DNA from: CAIKMD01 sp963729935
GTDB lineage: Bacteria > Pseudomonadota > Alphaproteobacteria > ATCC43930 > CGMCC-115725
Direction of reading: 5' to 3'
NCBI GenBank assembly: GCA_963729935.1
Contig: CAVSPW010000005.1
Span: 930,001 to 994,000, forward strand
DNA: 64,000 bases
Positions 34,743 through 42,261 of this stretch are shown piece after piece. Every line of letters begins with the position of its first letter. Positions within the stretch are counted from its first letter, which is position 1. The position numbers were made by a program, and so were the translations under genes. The notes under the pieces were generated by a model that saw nothing but the letters and a program-made list of their open reading frames with translations, made no database searches and was not told the DNA's origin.

Positions 34743-36467
34743 CTATTTCTTGCGCAGCACGCTCTGGGGGTTGAGATTGCCGATACGCCCGCTCTCGCTG
34801 CCCGCAGCCGGGTCGATGACCGCGTTGATGAGGGTGGGTTTGCCCGACGTCAAAGCCGCGTCGACGGCCCGCTTGAGTGCGTCGGGCGTTTCCGCTTGCA
34901 CGCCGAAGCCGCCGAACGCCTCCATGATCTTGTCATAGCGCGCGCCTTTGACGAAGACCGTCGTCGCGGGATCCGATCCGCCCGAATTGACGTCGGTCCC
35001 GCGATAGATGCCCCCATTGTTGAAGACGACGATGCACACCGGAAGCGCGTACCGGCAGATCGTCTCCACCTCCATGCCGCAGAAGCCGAAGGCGCTGTCG
35101 CCTTCGACGGCGAGCACAGGGCTGCCGGTTTCGACGGAAGCGGCGATGGCCTGGCCCATGCCGACGCCCATCACGCCCCATGTCCCGACGTCCAGACGTT
35201 TGCGCGGCTTATAGATGTCGATGACACCGCGCGCGAGATCGAGCGTGTTGGCGCCTTCGTTGACGAGGATCGTGTCCGGCCGCTCCTTGATGACGCTGCG
35301 CAACGCGCCAAGCGCGCCGTGATAGTCCATCGGCGAATTGTTGTTCATCAAGCGCGGCGCCATCTTCGCGACATTCTCTTCGCGCTTGCCGTTGACGGCA
35401 TTGATCCACACGGCCGGCGGCCGCGGCCAGTCGCCGCCCATGCCCTCGGTCAAGGCGGCCACGCAGGAGGCGATATCGCCCACCAAGGGGGCGGCGATTT
35501 CGACGTTGCTGTCCATTTCCTTGGGCTCGATATCGATCTGGATGAACTTCTTCGGAGCCTCGCCCCAGCTCTTGCCCTTGCCGTGCGACAACAGCCAGTT
35601 GAGCCGGGCGCCGATCATCATCACGACGTCGCAATCCCTCAACACGGTCGAGCGCGCGGCACCGGCGCATTGCGGATGGGTATCGGGCAACAGGCCCTTG
35701 GCCATGCTCATCGGCAGGAAAGGAACGCCGCTCTTCTCGACCAGCGTCTTGATCGCCTCGTCGGCCTGCGCATAGGCAGCGCCCTTGCCGAGGATGATCA
35801 GCGGCCGCGCGGCGGATTTGAGGACGTCCAGCGCCCGCTTGATGGCGGCAGGTGCCGGGATCTGGGCCGGAGCCGGGTCGATGACCTTGACCAGCGACCT
35901 CTTGCCGGCCTCCGCATTCATCACCTGGCCGAACAGCTTGGCCGGCAGATCGAGATAGACGCCGCCCGGCCGCCCCGATACCGCGGCGCGGATCGCGCGC
36001 GCGACGCCGATGCCGATGTCCGAGGCATGAAGCACGCGGAACGCCGCCTTGCACAAGGGCTTGGCGATGGCGAGCTGGTCCATCTCCTCATAGTCGCCCT
36101 GCTGCAGATCGACGATCTCGCGTTCGGAGGAGCCCGAGATCAGGATCATCGGATAGCAATTGGTCGTGGCATGGGCGAGAGACGTCAGACCATTGAGGAA
36201 GCCGGGCGCCGACACGGTGAGGCAAACGCCGGGCTTCTTGGTCAGGAAGCCGGCGATCGCGGCCGCGTAGCCGGCATTCTGCTCGTGGCGGAACGAGATC
36301 ACACGGATGCCCGCCGCCTGCGCCATGCGGCCCAGATCGGTGATCGGGATGCCGGGCACGCCGTAAATCGTGGTCAGACCGTTGAGCTTGAGCGCATCGA
36401 TAACGAGATGGAAGCCGTCGGTCAGCTCCTGGGTCTCGTCCGCCGCAGTCTTGACGCTGTCTGCCAT
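34743..36467 (-). CDS. oxc: Oxalyl-CoA decarboxylase
   Basis: Oxc is the thiamine-diphosphate enzyme that decarboxylates oxalyl-CoA to formyl-CoA and CO2. The 574-residue protein has the N-terminal Pyr-domain glutamate E62 in FRHEQNAGYAAAIAGFL, LTVSAPGFLNGLTSLAHATTNCYPM, and the Mg/TPP motif EGDSAFGFCGMEVETICRYALPVCIVVFNNGGIYRG-type region in pieces (GDSAFG, NNGGIYRG). The AMP/ADP-activation domain LRDCDVVMMIGARLNWLLS is typical. The ATG at 36467 follows AAGGAG. Confidence 0.95.
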   Translation of the reverse strand: MADSVKTAADETQELTDGFHLVIDALKLNGLTTIYGVPGIPITDLGRMAQAAGIRVISFRHEQNAGYAAAIAGFLTKKPGVCLTVSAPGFLNGLTSLAHATTNCYPMILISGSSEREIVDLQQGDYEEMDQLAIAKPLCKAAFRVLHASDIGIGVARAIRAAVSGRPGGVYLDLPAKLFGQVMNAEAGKRSLVKVIDPAPAQIPAPAAIKRALDVLKSAARPLIILGKGAAYAQADEAIKTLVEKSGVPFLPMSMAKGLLPDTHPQCAGAARSTVLRDCDVVMMIGARLNWLLSHGKGKSWGEAPKKFIQIDIEPKEMDSNVEIAAPLVGDIASCVAALTEGMGGDWPRPPAVWINAVNGKREENVAKMAPRLMNNNSPMDYHGALGALRSVIKERPDTILVNEGANTLDLARGVIDIYKPRKRLDVGTWGVMGVGMGQAIAASVETGSPVLAVEGDSAFGFCGMEVETICRYALPVCIVVFNNGGIYRGTDVNSGGSDPATTVFVKGARYDKIMEAFGGFGVQAETPDALKRAVDAALTSGKPTLINAVIDPAAGSESGRIGNLNPQSVLRKK

Positions 36468-36498
36468 GATCGCGCTCCTTCGCGTTCCTGCTCCGGTT

Positions 36499-37206
36499 TC
36501 AGACGAGATCGTCGCAATACCGCTCAACATGAGCGGCGAGATCGAGCGCGTGCTTCAACACCAGCGCGGCGGCGCGCTCGGTGTCGCGCTGCTCCAGCGC
36601 CTCGATGATGTTCATATGGTCGACGATCGAGCGCTTGGCGCGGTCGGCCTGGCCGATCGTCGCTTGGCGAATCGCGCGCATATGGATGAAGAGATCGCGC
36701 GTCATATCGACGAGAAGCGGATTGCCGGACAGGCGGATGATCGCCTGATGGAAATGGATGTTGGCCTCGGAATATTCGTCGAGCTGGCCCTCGACCGACC
36801 GATCGCTGAAATCGTCGAACATGCGGCGCAAGCTCGCGATCTCGTCATCCGAGGCATGCAAGGTCGCAAGACGCGCAGCGAGGCTTTCGAGCGCGGCCCA
36901 GACCTCGATCATGCGCACGATCTCGCGCTTGCTCTTGCGCGTGACGATGACGCCGCGGCGGGGCAGAGTGCGGATATAGCCCTCGCGCTCGAGCAAGGTC
37001 AGCGCCTCGCGCACCGGCGTGCGCGACACGCCGAGTTCTTGCGACAGACGGCGCTCATCCAGGCGGATCGGCTCGGCCTGGCCGTATACGTTCATCGTCG
37101 TGATCAATTCCTTGAGCCTGCGATAGGCGAAGATCCGGAAGCTCACCGGCGATTCGGCTGGCGGCGCGGCGATGTCATCGGCTCGGGCGAGCCTCCCCAA
37201 CGTCAT
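36499..37206 (-). CDS. GntR/FCD family transcriptional regulator
   Basis: The 235-residue protein has an N-terminal winged helix (about residues 27-85; LDERRLSQELGVSRTPVREALTLLEREGYIRTLPRRG) and a C-terminal FCD ligand-binding domain (IEVWAALESLAARLA, NIHFHQAIIRLSGN, EHRNIIEAL-like region with metal-binding histidines). It is first in the oxalate operon, 31 bases upstream of oxc on the same strand, and carries a palindrome in its own leader. It probably responds to oxalate or a CoA derivative of it; the effector is inferred from context only. Confidence 0.88.
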   Translation of the reverse strand: MTLGRLARADDIAAPPAESPVSFRIFAYRRLKELITTMNVYGQAEPIRLDERRLSQELGVSRTPVREALTLLEREGYIRTLPRRGVIVTRKSKREIVRMIEVWAALESLAARLATLHASDDEIASLRRMFDDFSDRSVEGQLDEYSEANIHFHQAIIRLSGNPLLVDMTRDLFIHMRAIRQATIGQADRAKRSIVDHMNIIEALEQRDTERAAALVLKHALDLAAHVERYCDDLV

Positions 37207-37236
37207 TTTTTCACGTCCCTACACGATGATCGGCTC

Positions 37237-37246
37237 TGGTATACCA
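37237..37246. promoter_or_regulatory. GntR/FadR-type operator upstream of the oxalate operon
   Basis: TGGTATACCA is a perfect 10-bp palindrome 31 bases before the GntR start codon. It matches the general TnGTnnnACnA form of FadR-subfamily operators. The likely role is autoregulation and control of oxc-frc-sucCD-fdh. Confidence 0.55.
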
Positions 37247-37472
37247 CAGCCAAAAGCCCGATCAATAGTCAATCACCCGCTGCCACGCGTCACCTGCGAG
37301 CTCGGCGGCGGCGTCACATAATCTTCCACCGAAGCGGATTATTCTGGCACGCGCCGTGATTGATGAAGCCCGTCCATCGACAAACCCACGCATGCGAGAG
37401 AGAGCCGCGCCAAAGACCGGCGCCGCCGCGCGCCTTGACACGCGTAGCGCACGCCCTTAGAGCGACAACGTC

Positions 37473-38888
37473 ATGGCGCGCACGACAAAATTTCTCAAAT
37501 TCAAGGGCCGGATCGTCATCATCGGCTTCGGCAGCATCGGCCAGGGTATTCTGCCGCTCATCTTGCGTCACATCGATGCAAAGCCCGCTCAGATCACCAT
37601 CGTGACCGCCGAGGATCGCGGTCAGAAGGAAGCGAAGGATCTGGGCGTCCGTTTCATCGTCGAGCCCTTGACCGAGCAGAACTACGTCGGCGTGCTCGAG
37701 CCGTTGCTCGGCGCCGGCGATTTTCTGCTCAATGTCTCCGTCGAGGTTTCGAGCGCGGCGCTCATCGAGTTATGCCGCACGAAGGGCGCGCTCTATCTCG
37801 ACACCTGCATCGAGCCCTGGCCGGGCGGCTACACCGATCCGGAGCTTTCGCCATCGGCGCGCTCCAACTACGCGCTGCGCGAGCGCGTGCTGGCGCTGCG
37901 TGCGAAAAATCCCGGCGGACCGACTGCGGTGATGACCCACGGCGCCAATCCCGGCCTGGTTTCGCATTTCGTCAAGGTGGCGCTGCTCGATCTCGCCGAG
38001 GAAGCGGGCGTGAACGCGGCACCCAAGACGCGCGGCGACTGGGCCGCGCTCGCGGCCGAGCTCGGCGTCAAGGTCATTCACATCGCCGAGCGCGACACGC
38101 AGGTCTCTCGGATCCCCAAGCAACCCGGCGAATTCGTCAACACCTGGTCGATCGACGGCTTCGTGGCCGAGGGCATGCAGCCGGCCGAGCTCGGCTGGGG
38201 CACGCATGAGGTGCATTTTCCGCAAGACGGCGGGCGGCATGATTTCGGCTGCGGCGCCGCGATCTATCTCAACCGGCCGGGCGCTTCGACCCGCGTCAGA
38301 AGCTGGACGCCGCTCGAGGGTCCCTATCACGGGTTTCTCATCACCCATAGCGAGGCGATCTCGATCGCGGATTACTACACGCTGCGCGAAGGCGCGACGG
38401 TGCGTCACCGTCCGACGGTTCACTACGCCTATCACCCATGCGACGACGCGGTGCTGTCGGTGCACGAGCTCTGGGGCAAGAATTTTCGCCTCCAGGAGAC
38501 GAAGCGCCTGATCATGGACGAGATCGAGCACGGCATCGACGAGCTCGGCGTCTTGCTGATGGGACACGCCAAGGGCGTCTACTGGTACGGATCACGCCTC
38601 TCGGTCGAAGAGGCGCGGCGCTTGGCGCGGTTCAACAACGCGACCTCCTTGCAAGTGACGGCGACCGCGCTGGCCGGCATGATCTGGGCTTTGGAGAATC
38701 CCGAGCGCGGCATCGTCGAGCCCGACGAAATGGATCACGAGCGCATCCTCGAAATCTGCCGGCCCTATCTTGGGAAAGTGGTCGGCGAATACAGCGACTG
38801 GACGCCGCTTTTCGACCGCGAGCGGCTCTTCCCGGAGGATCTCGACAAGGACGATCCCTGGCAATTCAAGAATTTCCGAGTGGTCTAG
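37473..38888 (+). CDS. hss: Homospermidine synthase
   Basis: This NAD-dependent enzyme makes sym-homospermidine from putrescine, the main triamine in many alphaproteobacteria. The 471-residue protein begins FKGRIVIIGFGSIGQGILPLIL (Rossmann cofactor loop) and has family stretches NVSVEVSSAALIELC, DTCIEPWPGGY, MTHGANPGLVSHFVK, THEVHFPQDGGRHDFGCG and WYGSRLSVEEAR. Length matches bacterial HSS. It is convergent with the Rieske gene, overlapping by four bases. Confidence 0.95.
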   Translation: MARTTKFLKFKGRIVIIGFGSIGQGILPLILRHIDAKPAQITIVTAEDRGQKEAKDLGVRFIVEPLTEQNYVGVLEPLLGAGDFLLNVSVEVSSAALIELCRTKGALYLDTCIEPWPGGYTDPELSPSARSNYALRERVLALRAKNPGGPTAVMTHGANPGLVSHFVKVALLDLAEEAGVNAAPKTRGDWAALAAELGVKVIHIAERDTQVSRIPKQPGEFVNTWSIDGFVAEGMQPAELGWGTHEVHFPQDGGRHDFGCGAAIYLNRPGASTRVRSWTPLEGPYHGFLITHSEAISIADYYTLREGATVRHRPTVHYAYHPCDDAVLSVHELWGKNFRLQETKRLIMDEIEHGIDELGVLLMGHAKGVYWYGSRLSVEEARRLARFNNATSLQVTATALAGMIWALENPERGIVEPDEMDHERILEICRPYLGKVVGEYSDWTPLFDRERLFPEDLDKDDPWQFKNFRVV

Positions 38889-39217
38889 GCTTTTCCGACA
38901 AGATGGACCGCGCCGGCCTCGACGCGGAGCTCGACGGCTTCCAGCGACTGGCCGGCGCAAGGCCCCTCGGTGCAGAACCCGTCATCCGGCCGAAAGACGG
39001 CGCCATGCGTGCCGCACATGAGGTAGCGCCCGCTCGCGTCGAAGAAGCGGTTTTCCGGCCAATCGATCGGCGTTCCCACATGCGGGCAGGAATTGCGATA
39101 GCCGTGGAGCACGCTTTGCCAGCGGATGACGAAGATCGCTTGGCGCTCGGTCCCCGAACCGAAGACGAAGCCGCGGCCCTCGCCCTCGCCGATCTCGCTA
39201 TCGGCGCATAGGATCAA
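38885..39217 (-). CDS. Small Rieske [2Fe-2S] protein
   Basis: The 110-residue protein is a single Rieske domain: CPHVGTPIDWPENRF supplies the first Cys-x-His pair and CGTHGAVFRPDDG the second. Stand-alone Rieske proteins of this size act as ferredoxins for oxygenases or have unknown roles. The TTG at 39217 was chosen because it overlaps the EVE-gene stop (TTGA) and starts like homologues; an ATG at 39253 would add 12 residues and overlap the EVE gene by 40 bases. Confidence 0.85.
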   Translation of the reverse strand: MILCADSEIGEGEGRGFVFGSGTERQAIFVIRWQSVLHGYRNSCPHVGTPIDWPENRFFDASGRYLMCGTHGAVFRPDDGFCTEGPCAGQSLEAVELRVEAGAVHLVGKA

Positions 39218-39627
39218 GCCGCGACGCCGCCCATCTTGCAGACAAGCGTCCATTCCTCGGCGTCGACAGGAGAGACCGAGAGCCGGGATTGTTTCACCAG
39301 CGGCAGGTTCTTCAATTTCGGCTCCCCCTTGATCGCGGCCAATGTCACCGGAATCTTGACCGGCATGACCGGCTTCACGTCGACCATGACGAAGCGGCCC
39401 GTCTTGTCGGAGGGATCGGGATAGGCGGCTTTGACGATCACGACGATGCCGACGATGGCGAGGCCTTCATTCGAGTGATAGAAGAACGCGCGATCGCCGA
39501 CCTTCATCGCCTTCAGATTATTGGCGGCTTGGTAATTGCGCACGCCGCTCCAATTCGTGCGCTTGTCCTTGACCAGCTGATCCCAGGAATAGGCGCTGGG
39601 CTCCGATTTCATGAGCCAATAAGCCAT
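39214..39627 (-). CDS. EVE domain-containing protein
   Basis: The 137-residue protein is a complete EVE domain, a PUA-like fold thought to bind modified nucleotides: WLMKSEPSAYSWDQL, WSGVRNYQAANNLKAMKVGDRAFFYHSNE, and VKQSRLSVSPVDAEEW are its conserved stretches. It is upstream of the Rieske gene and coupled to it by overlap. EVE proteins occur both as housekeeping genes and in defence islands; no defence genes are near here. Confidence 0.93.
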   Translation of the reverse strand: MAYWLMKSEPSAYSWDQLVKDKRTNWSGVRNYQAANNLKAMKVGDRAFFYHSNEGLAIVGIVVIVKAAYPDPSDKTGRFVMVDVKPVMPVKIPVTLAAIKGEPKLKNLPLVKQSRLSVSPVDAEEWTLVCKMGGVAA

Positions 39628-39645
39628 AGTGCCCTCTTTGCCTGA

Positions 39646-40443
39646 TTAGACGCGCGCCACCAGAAAGAGGCGGCGGAAATGCAGCAAGGTCTTGCCGTCG
39701 GCGCGGCGGGGAAAGGTCGCGGCCAGCGCCGCGCCATAGGCGGCGAGAAAGGCTTCGCGCAGCGCCGCATCGAGCGCATCGAGCACGGGCCGCAACGTCG
39801 TGCCGCGCATCCATTCGAGCACCGCGTTCTCGCCGGTGAGCTGGTGGATATATTCCGTTTCCCACAAATCGATTCCGCCCGCCGCGCGCGGCGCCAGCAG
39901 ATCGTAATAGAATTCGGCGGTTCCCACGGGGTCCGGGCGCAACAAGGACGGCGTCGTCCCGGCAGGATCGAAAAGCGGCGCGAGAAGCGCGGCCCAAGCG
40001 CCGGTTCGTGCGGTCTCGCGCAGCAATCGCTGTGAGGGATCGCCGAAATTGCGCGGCATCTGCACCGCCAGCACGCCGTCCGGCGCGAGTTCGCCCAAAA
40101 GACGCGGAAAAAGTCGTTCGTGCCGCGGGAGCCAATGCAGAGTCGCGTTCGAATAGATGAGCGCCGCGCGCTCGGACGGGCGCCACGCGCCGATCTCGAC
40201 TTCGATCCATTCGATTGCCGAAGACTGTTTCGCGGCCTCGGCCAGCATTTCGGCAGAATTGTCGATCCCGTAGACCGCGCGACCGGGCCAACGCTCCGCG
40301 ATCGCCCGCGCATGGAGCCCGGTACCGCAGCCCAATTCATAGATCGGACCCGACGGGATATCCCGGATTTGCGCCAGGAGATCGAAGCCGGGGCGCTGCC
40401 TCTCGGCTCCAAACTTCAAATATTGCTGCGGATTCCAGGCCAT
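39646..40443 (-). CDS. tam: Trans-aconitate 2-methyltransferase
   Basis: Tam methylates trans-aconitate, an aconitase inhibitor that forms spontaneously from cis-aconitate. The 265-residue SAM-dependent enzyme starts MAWNPQQYLKFGAERQRPGFDLLAQI, a near-diagnostic Tam opening, then has the SAM loop YELGCGTGLHARAIAERWP, NATLHWLPRHERLFPRL, and the C-terminal EWMRGTTLRPVLDALD. An in-frame ATG at 40458 adds five residues. It is upstream of the EVE gene on the same strand with an 18-base gap. Confidence 0.92.
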   Translation of the reverse strand: MAWNPQQYLKFGAERQRPGFDLLAQIRDIPSGPIYELGCGTGLHARAIAERWPGRAVYGIDNSAEMLAEAAKQSSAIEWIEVEIGAWRPSERAALIYSNATLHWLPRHERLFPRLLGELAPDGVLAVQMPRNFGDPSQRLLRETARTGAWAALLAPLFDPAGTTPSLLRPDPVGTAEFYYDLLAPRAAGGIDLWETEYIHQLTGENAVLEWMRGTTLRPVLDALDAALREAFLAAYGAALAATFPRRADGKTLLHFRRLFLVARV

Positions 40444-40577
40444 GGCGGCGGCCAGCATAGTCCGGATGACGGTATCTGCGGCAGCGCTTTTCGAAATCGG
40501 CTTACCGTCGGCCGACGGAAAGCTCGGGGTCGGTTATGAATAACATAAATAAAATGTTTTTATTACCATATTGAAAT

Positions 40578-40597
40578 TATATTTTACGTAAAATATA
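40578..40597. promoter_or_regulatory. 20-bp perfect palindrome in the AT-rich promoter region of the sulfite reductase operon
   Basis: The 18-base core ATATTTTACGTAAAATAT (40579-40596), extended one base each side, is a perfect palindrome within a roughly 110-base AT-rich tract (40535-40640), 44 bases before the siroheme synthase gene. This is a strong operator candidate for sulfur-assimilation control. The divergent tam gene shares the region. Confidence 0.65.
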
Positions 40598-40641
40598 TTC
40601 AACCATAGGATCATTGGCCTGTAATTTTCTGGAAAATATCG

Positions 40642-41271
40642 ATGTTGCCGCTTTCCCTGGATGTGTCGCGGCTACGCCTTGCCTTGATCGGCAATGGCGC
40701 CGGCGCGGCACGGCGCTTGTCCTGGATCGACGAGGCGGGCGCCGCCGCCGTCAAAGTCTATGCCGCGACACCCGCGCCCGAGCTCGTGGCGGCTGCAGGC
40801 GGGAGGCTGATCCCCCATTGGCCTGATCGCGCTGAACTTCACGCGACGCAGCTCGTCTTCATCGCCGATGTGCCAGAGCCGCAGCGCAGTGCCCTTGCCC
40901 AGGCCGCGCACCGTGCCGGCGCGATCCTCCATGTCGAGGATGTGCCTTCGCTGTGCGACGCGTATGCGCCGGCCATCCTGCGCCGCGGCGAGTTGATGAT
41001 CTCGGTCTCGACCGGCGGAGCCGCGCCCGGCCTCGCCGCCGAGCTCAAGGCTTTTCTTGGCGAGGTCTTCGGCCCCGAATGGCGCGGCCGGATCGATGAA
41101 ATCAAGGCGTTGCGCCGGGCTTGGTGCGGCGCCGGCGCAAATCATCAGGCGATCCGCCGCTTGATTGGCCGACATCTTGTTGATGCCGGCTGGATCGAGG
41201 CGGTGCCCACGCAACCAGCCAATGACCGCACGCAACCAGGCGGCGGAAAAGGAGGTCAATCATGTCCTTGA
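40642..41271 (+). CDS. Siroheme synthase, precorrin-2 dehydrogenase/ferrochelatase domain (CysG N-terminal/Met8-like)
   Basis: The 209-residue protein corresponds to the N-terminal NAD-dependent dehydrogenase/ferrochelatase part of CysG, turning precorrin-2 into sirohydrochlorin and inserting iron. Seen are the cofactor loop LALIGNGAGAARRLSWI, LVFIADVPEPQRSALAQAA, VEDVPSLCDAYAPAILRRGELMISVSTGGAAPGLAAELKAF. There is no methyltransferase domain, so CobA/SUMT must be elsewhere. It is the first gene of the sulfite reductase operon and makes the cofactor CysI needs. Confidence 0.88.
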   Translation: MLPLSLDVSRLRLALIGNGAGAARRLSWIDEAGAAAVKVYAATPAPELVAAAGGRLIPHWPDRAELHATQLVFIADVPEPQRSALAQAAHRAGAILHVEDVPSLCDAYAPAILRRGELMISVSTGGAAPGLAAELKAFLGEVFGPEWRGRIDEIKALRRAWCGAGANHQAIRRLIGRHLVDAGWIEAVPTQPANDRTQPGGGKGGQSCP

Positions 41272-41918
41272 GACTTGGCGATATCGCCCCGGATTTCACC
41301 CAGGAATCGAGCGAGGGCCCGATTCATTTCCATCAATGGGCCGGTCATTCCTGGGTCGTGCTGTTCTCGCATCCGAAGGATTTCACGCCGGTTTGCACCA
41401 CCGAGCTGGGCATGGTCGCTAAGCTGAAAGACGAATTCGACAAGCGCAACGTCAAGGTGATCGGGCTTTCGGTCGATCCGGCCGGCGATCACGTGCGCTG
41501 GGCGACGGACATCAAGGAGACGCAAGGCACCGCGCCCAACTACCCGATCCTTGCCGACGCCGATTTCAAGGTCTCGAAGCTCTACGGCATGCTTCCGGCC
41601 GAGGCCTCTGGCGATCCGTCAAAGCGCACGCCGGCCGACAATCAGACGGTTCGCAACGTCTTCGTCGTCGGCCCTGACAAGAAGATTCGCCTGATTTTGG
41701 TCTATCCGATGGCGACGGGGCGCAATTTCGACGAGATCCTGCGCGTCATCGATTCGCTCCAGCTCACCGACAAGCACAAAGTGGCGACGCCGGCGAACTG
41801 GAAACAAGGCGATGACGTGATCATCACGACGGCGGTCAGCGACGAGGAGGCGAAGACGCGCTTCCCCAAGGGCTTCAAGACGCTGAGGCCCTATTTGCGC
41901 CTGACGCCGCAGCCCTGA
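41262..41918 (+). CDS. 1-Cys peroxiredoxin (Prx6 type)
   Basis: The 218-residue protein reduces peroxides. It has the peroxidatic cysteine in HPKDFTPVCTTELG (about residue 45) and no other cysteine, and the long C-terminal Prx6 domain (PMATGRNFDEILRVIDSLQL, ATPANWKQGDDVI). The start overlaps the siroheme synthase 3' end by ten bases; a consensus AAGGAGG ribosome site lies inside that upstream gene, so it is translated strongly and coupled. Its presence inside a sulfite reductase operon is unusual. Confidence 0.93.
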   Translation: MSLRLGDIAPDFTQESSEGPIHFHQWAGHSWVVLFSHPKDFTPVCTTELGMVAKLKDEFDKRNVKVIGLSVDPAGDHVRWATDIKETQGTAPNYPILADADFKVSKLYGMLPAEASGDPSKRTPADNQTVRNVFVVGPDKKIRLILVYPMATGRNFDEILRVIDSLQLTDKHKVATPANWKQGDDVIITTAVSDEEAKTRFPKGFKTLRPYLRLTPQP

Positions 41919-41954
41919 GTCGCAATCGCGCGATCAACGGAGACACAGGCGATC

Positions 41955-42257
41955 ATGCAGCTTGTCACCGGCAACCGGCTACGCGACGGCGTCGTGATTT
42001 ATTTCGCCGGTGGGGGCCGATGGTCGCCTGCGATCGACGAAGCGCGGCTCGTCGCCGATGAAACAGCGGCTGCGCTGCTCGCCGAGGCGCAAGCCGGTCC
42101 GGTGCCGCTGCCCGCGATCGGTCCGGTGTTGATCGAGGCGGTAGCGGAGGCCGGTCACATCCGCCCAGTAAGCCTGCGCGAACGCATCCGCGCGGCCGGA
42201 CCGACGACCGGACCCATCACCAACCAGAGCCGGGCCGAAACCGAGGCCAAGGATTAG
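41955..42257 (+). CDS. DUF2849 domain-containing protein
   Basis: The 100-residue protein is the small DUF2849 protein that in alphaproteobacteria stands between siroheme synthase and cysI. Recognisable parts are VTGNRLRDGVVIYFAGGGRWS, ADETAAALLAEA and RPVSLRERIRAAGPTTGP. It has no known activity; constant linkage implies a role in sulfite reduction. It starts 36 bases after the peroxiredoxin with a GGAG ribosome site, and ends four bases before cysI. Confidence 0.85.
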   Translation: MQLVTGNRLRDGVVIYFAGGGRWSPAIDEARLVADETAAALLAEAQAGPVPLPAIGPVLIEAVAEAGHIRPVSLRERIRAAGPTTGPITNQSRAETEAKD

Positions 42258-42261
42258 AGCC

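Noticed and set aside
34641..36608. 655-residue open frame on the + strand
   Set aside because: Antisense shadow of the oxalyl-CoA decarboxylase gene, with no recognisable domain.
39214..39627. EVE protein as part of a defence island
   Set aside because: Neighbours are a Rieske protein, a trans-aconitate methyltransferase and homospermidine synthase; no nuclease, methylase or other defence genes are present.
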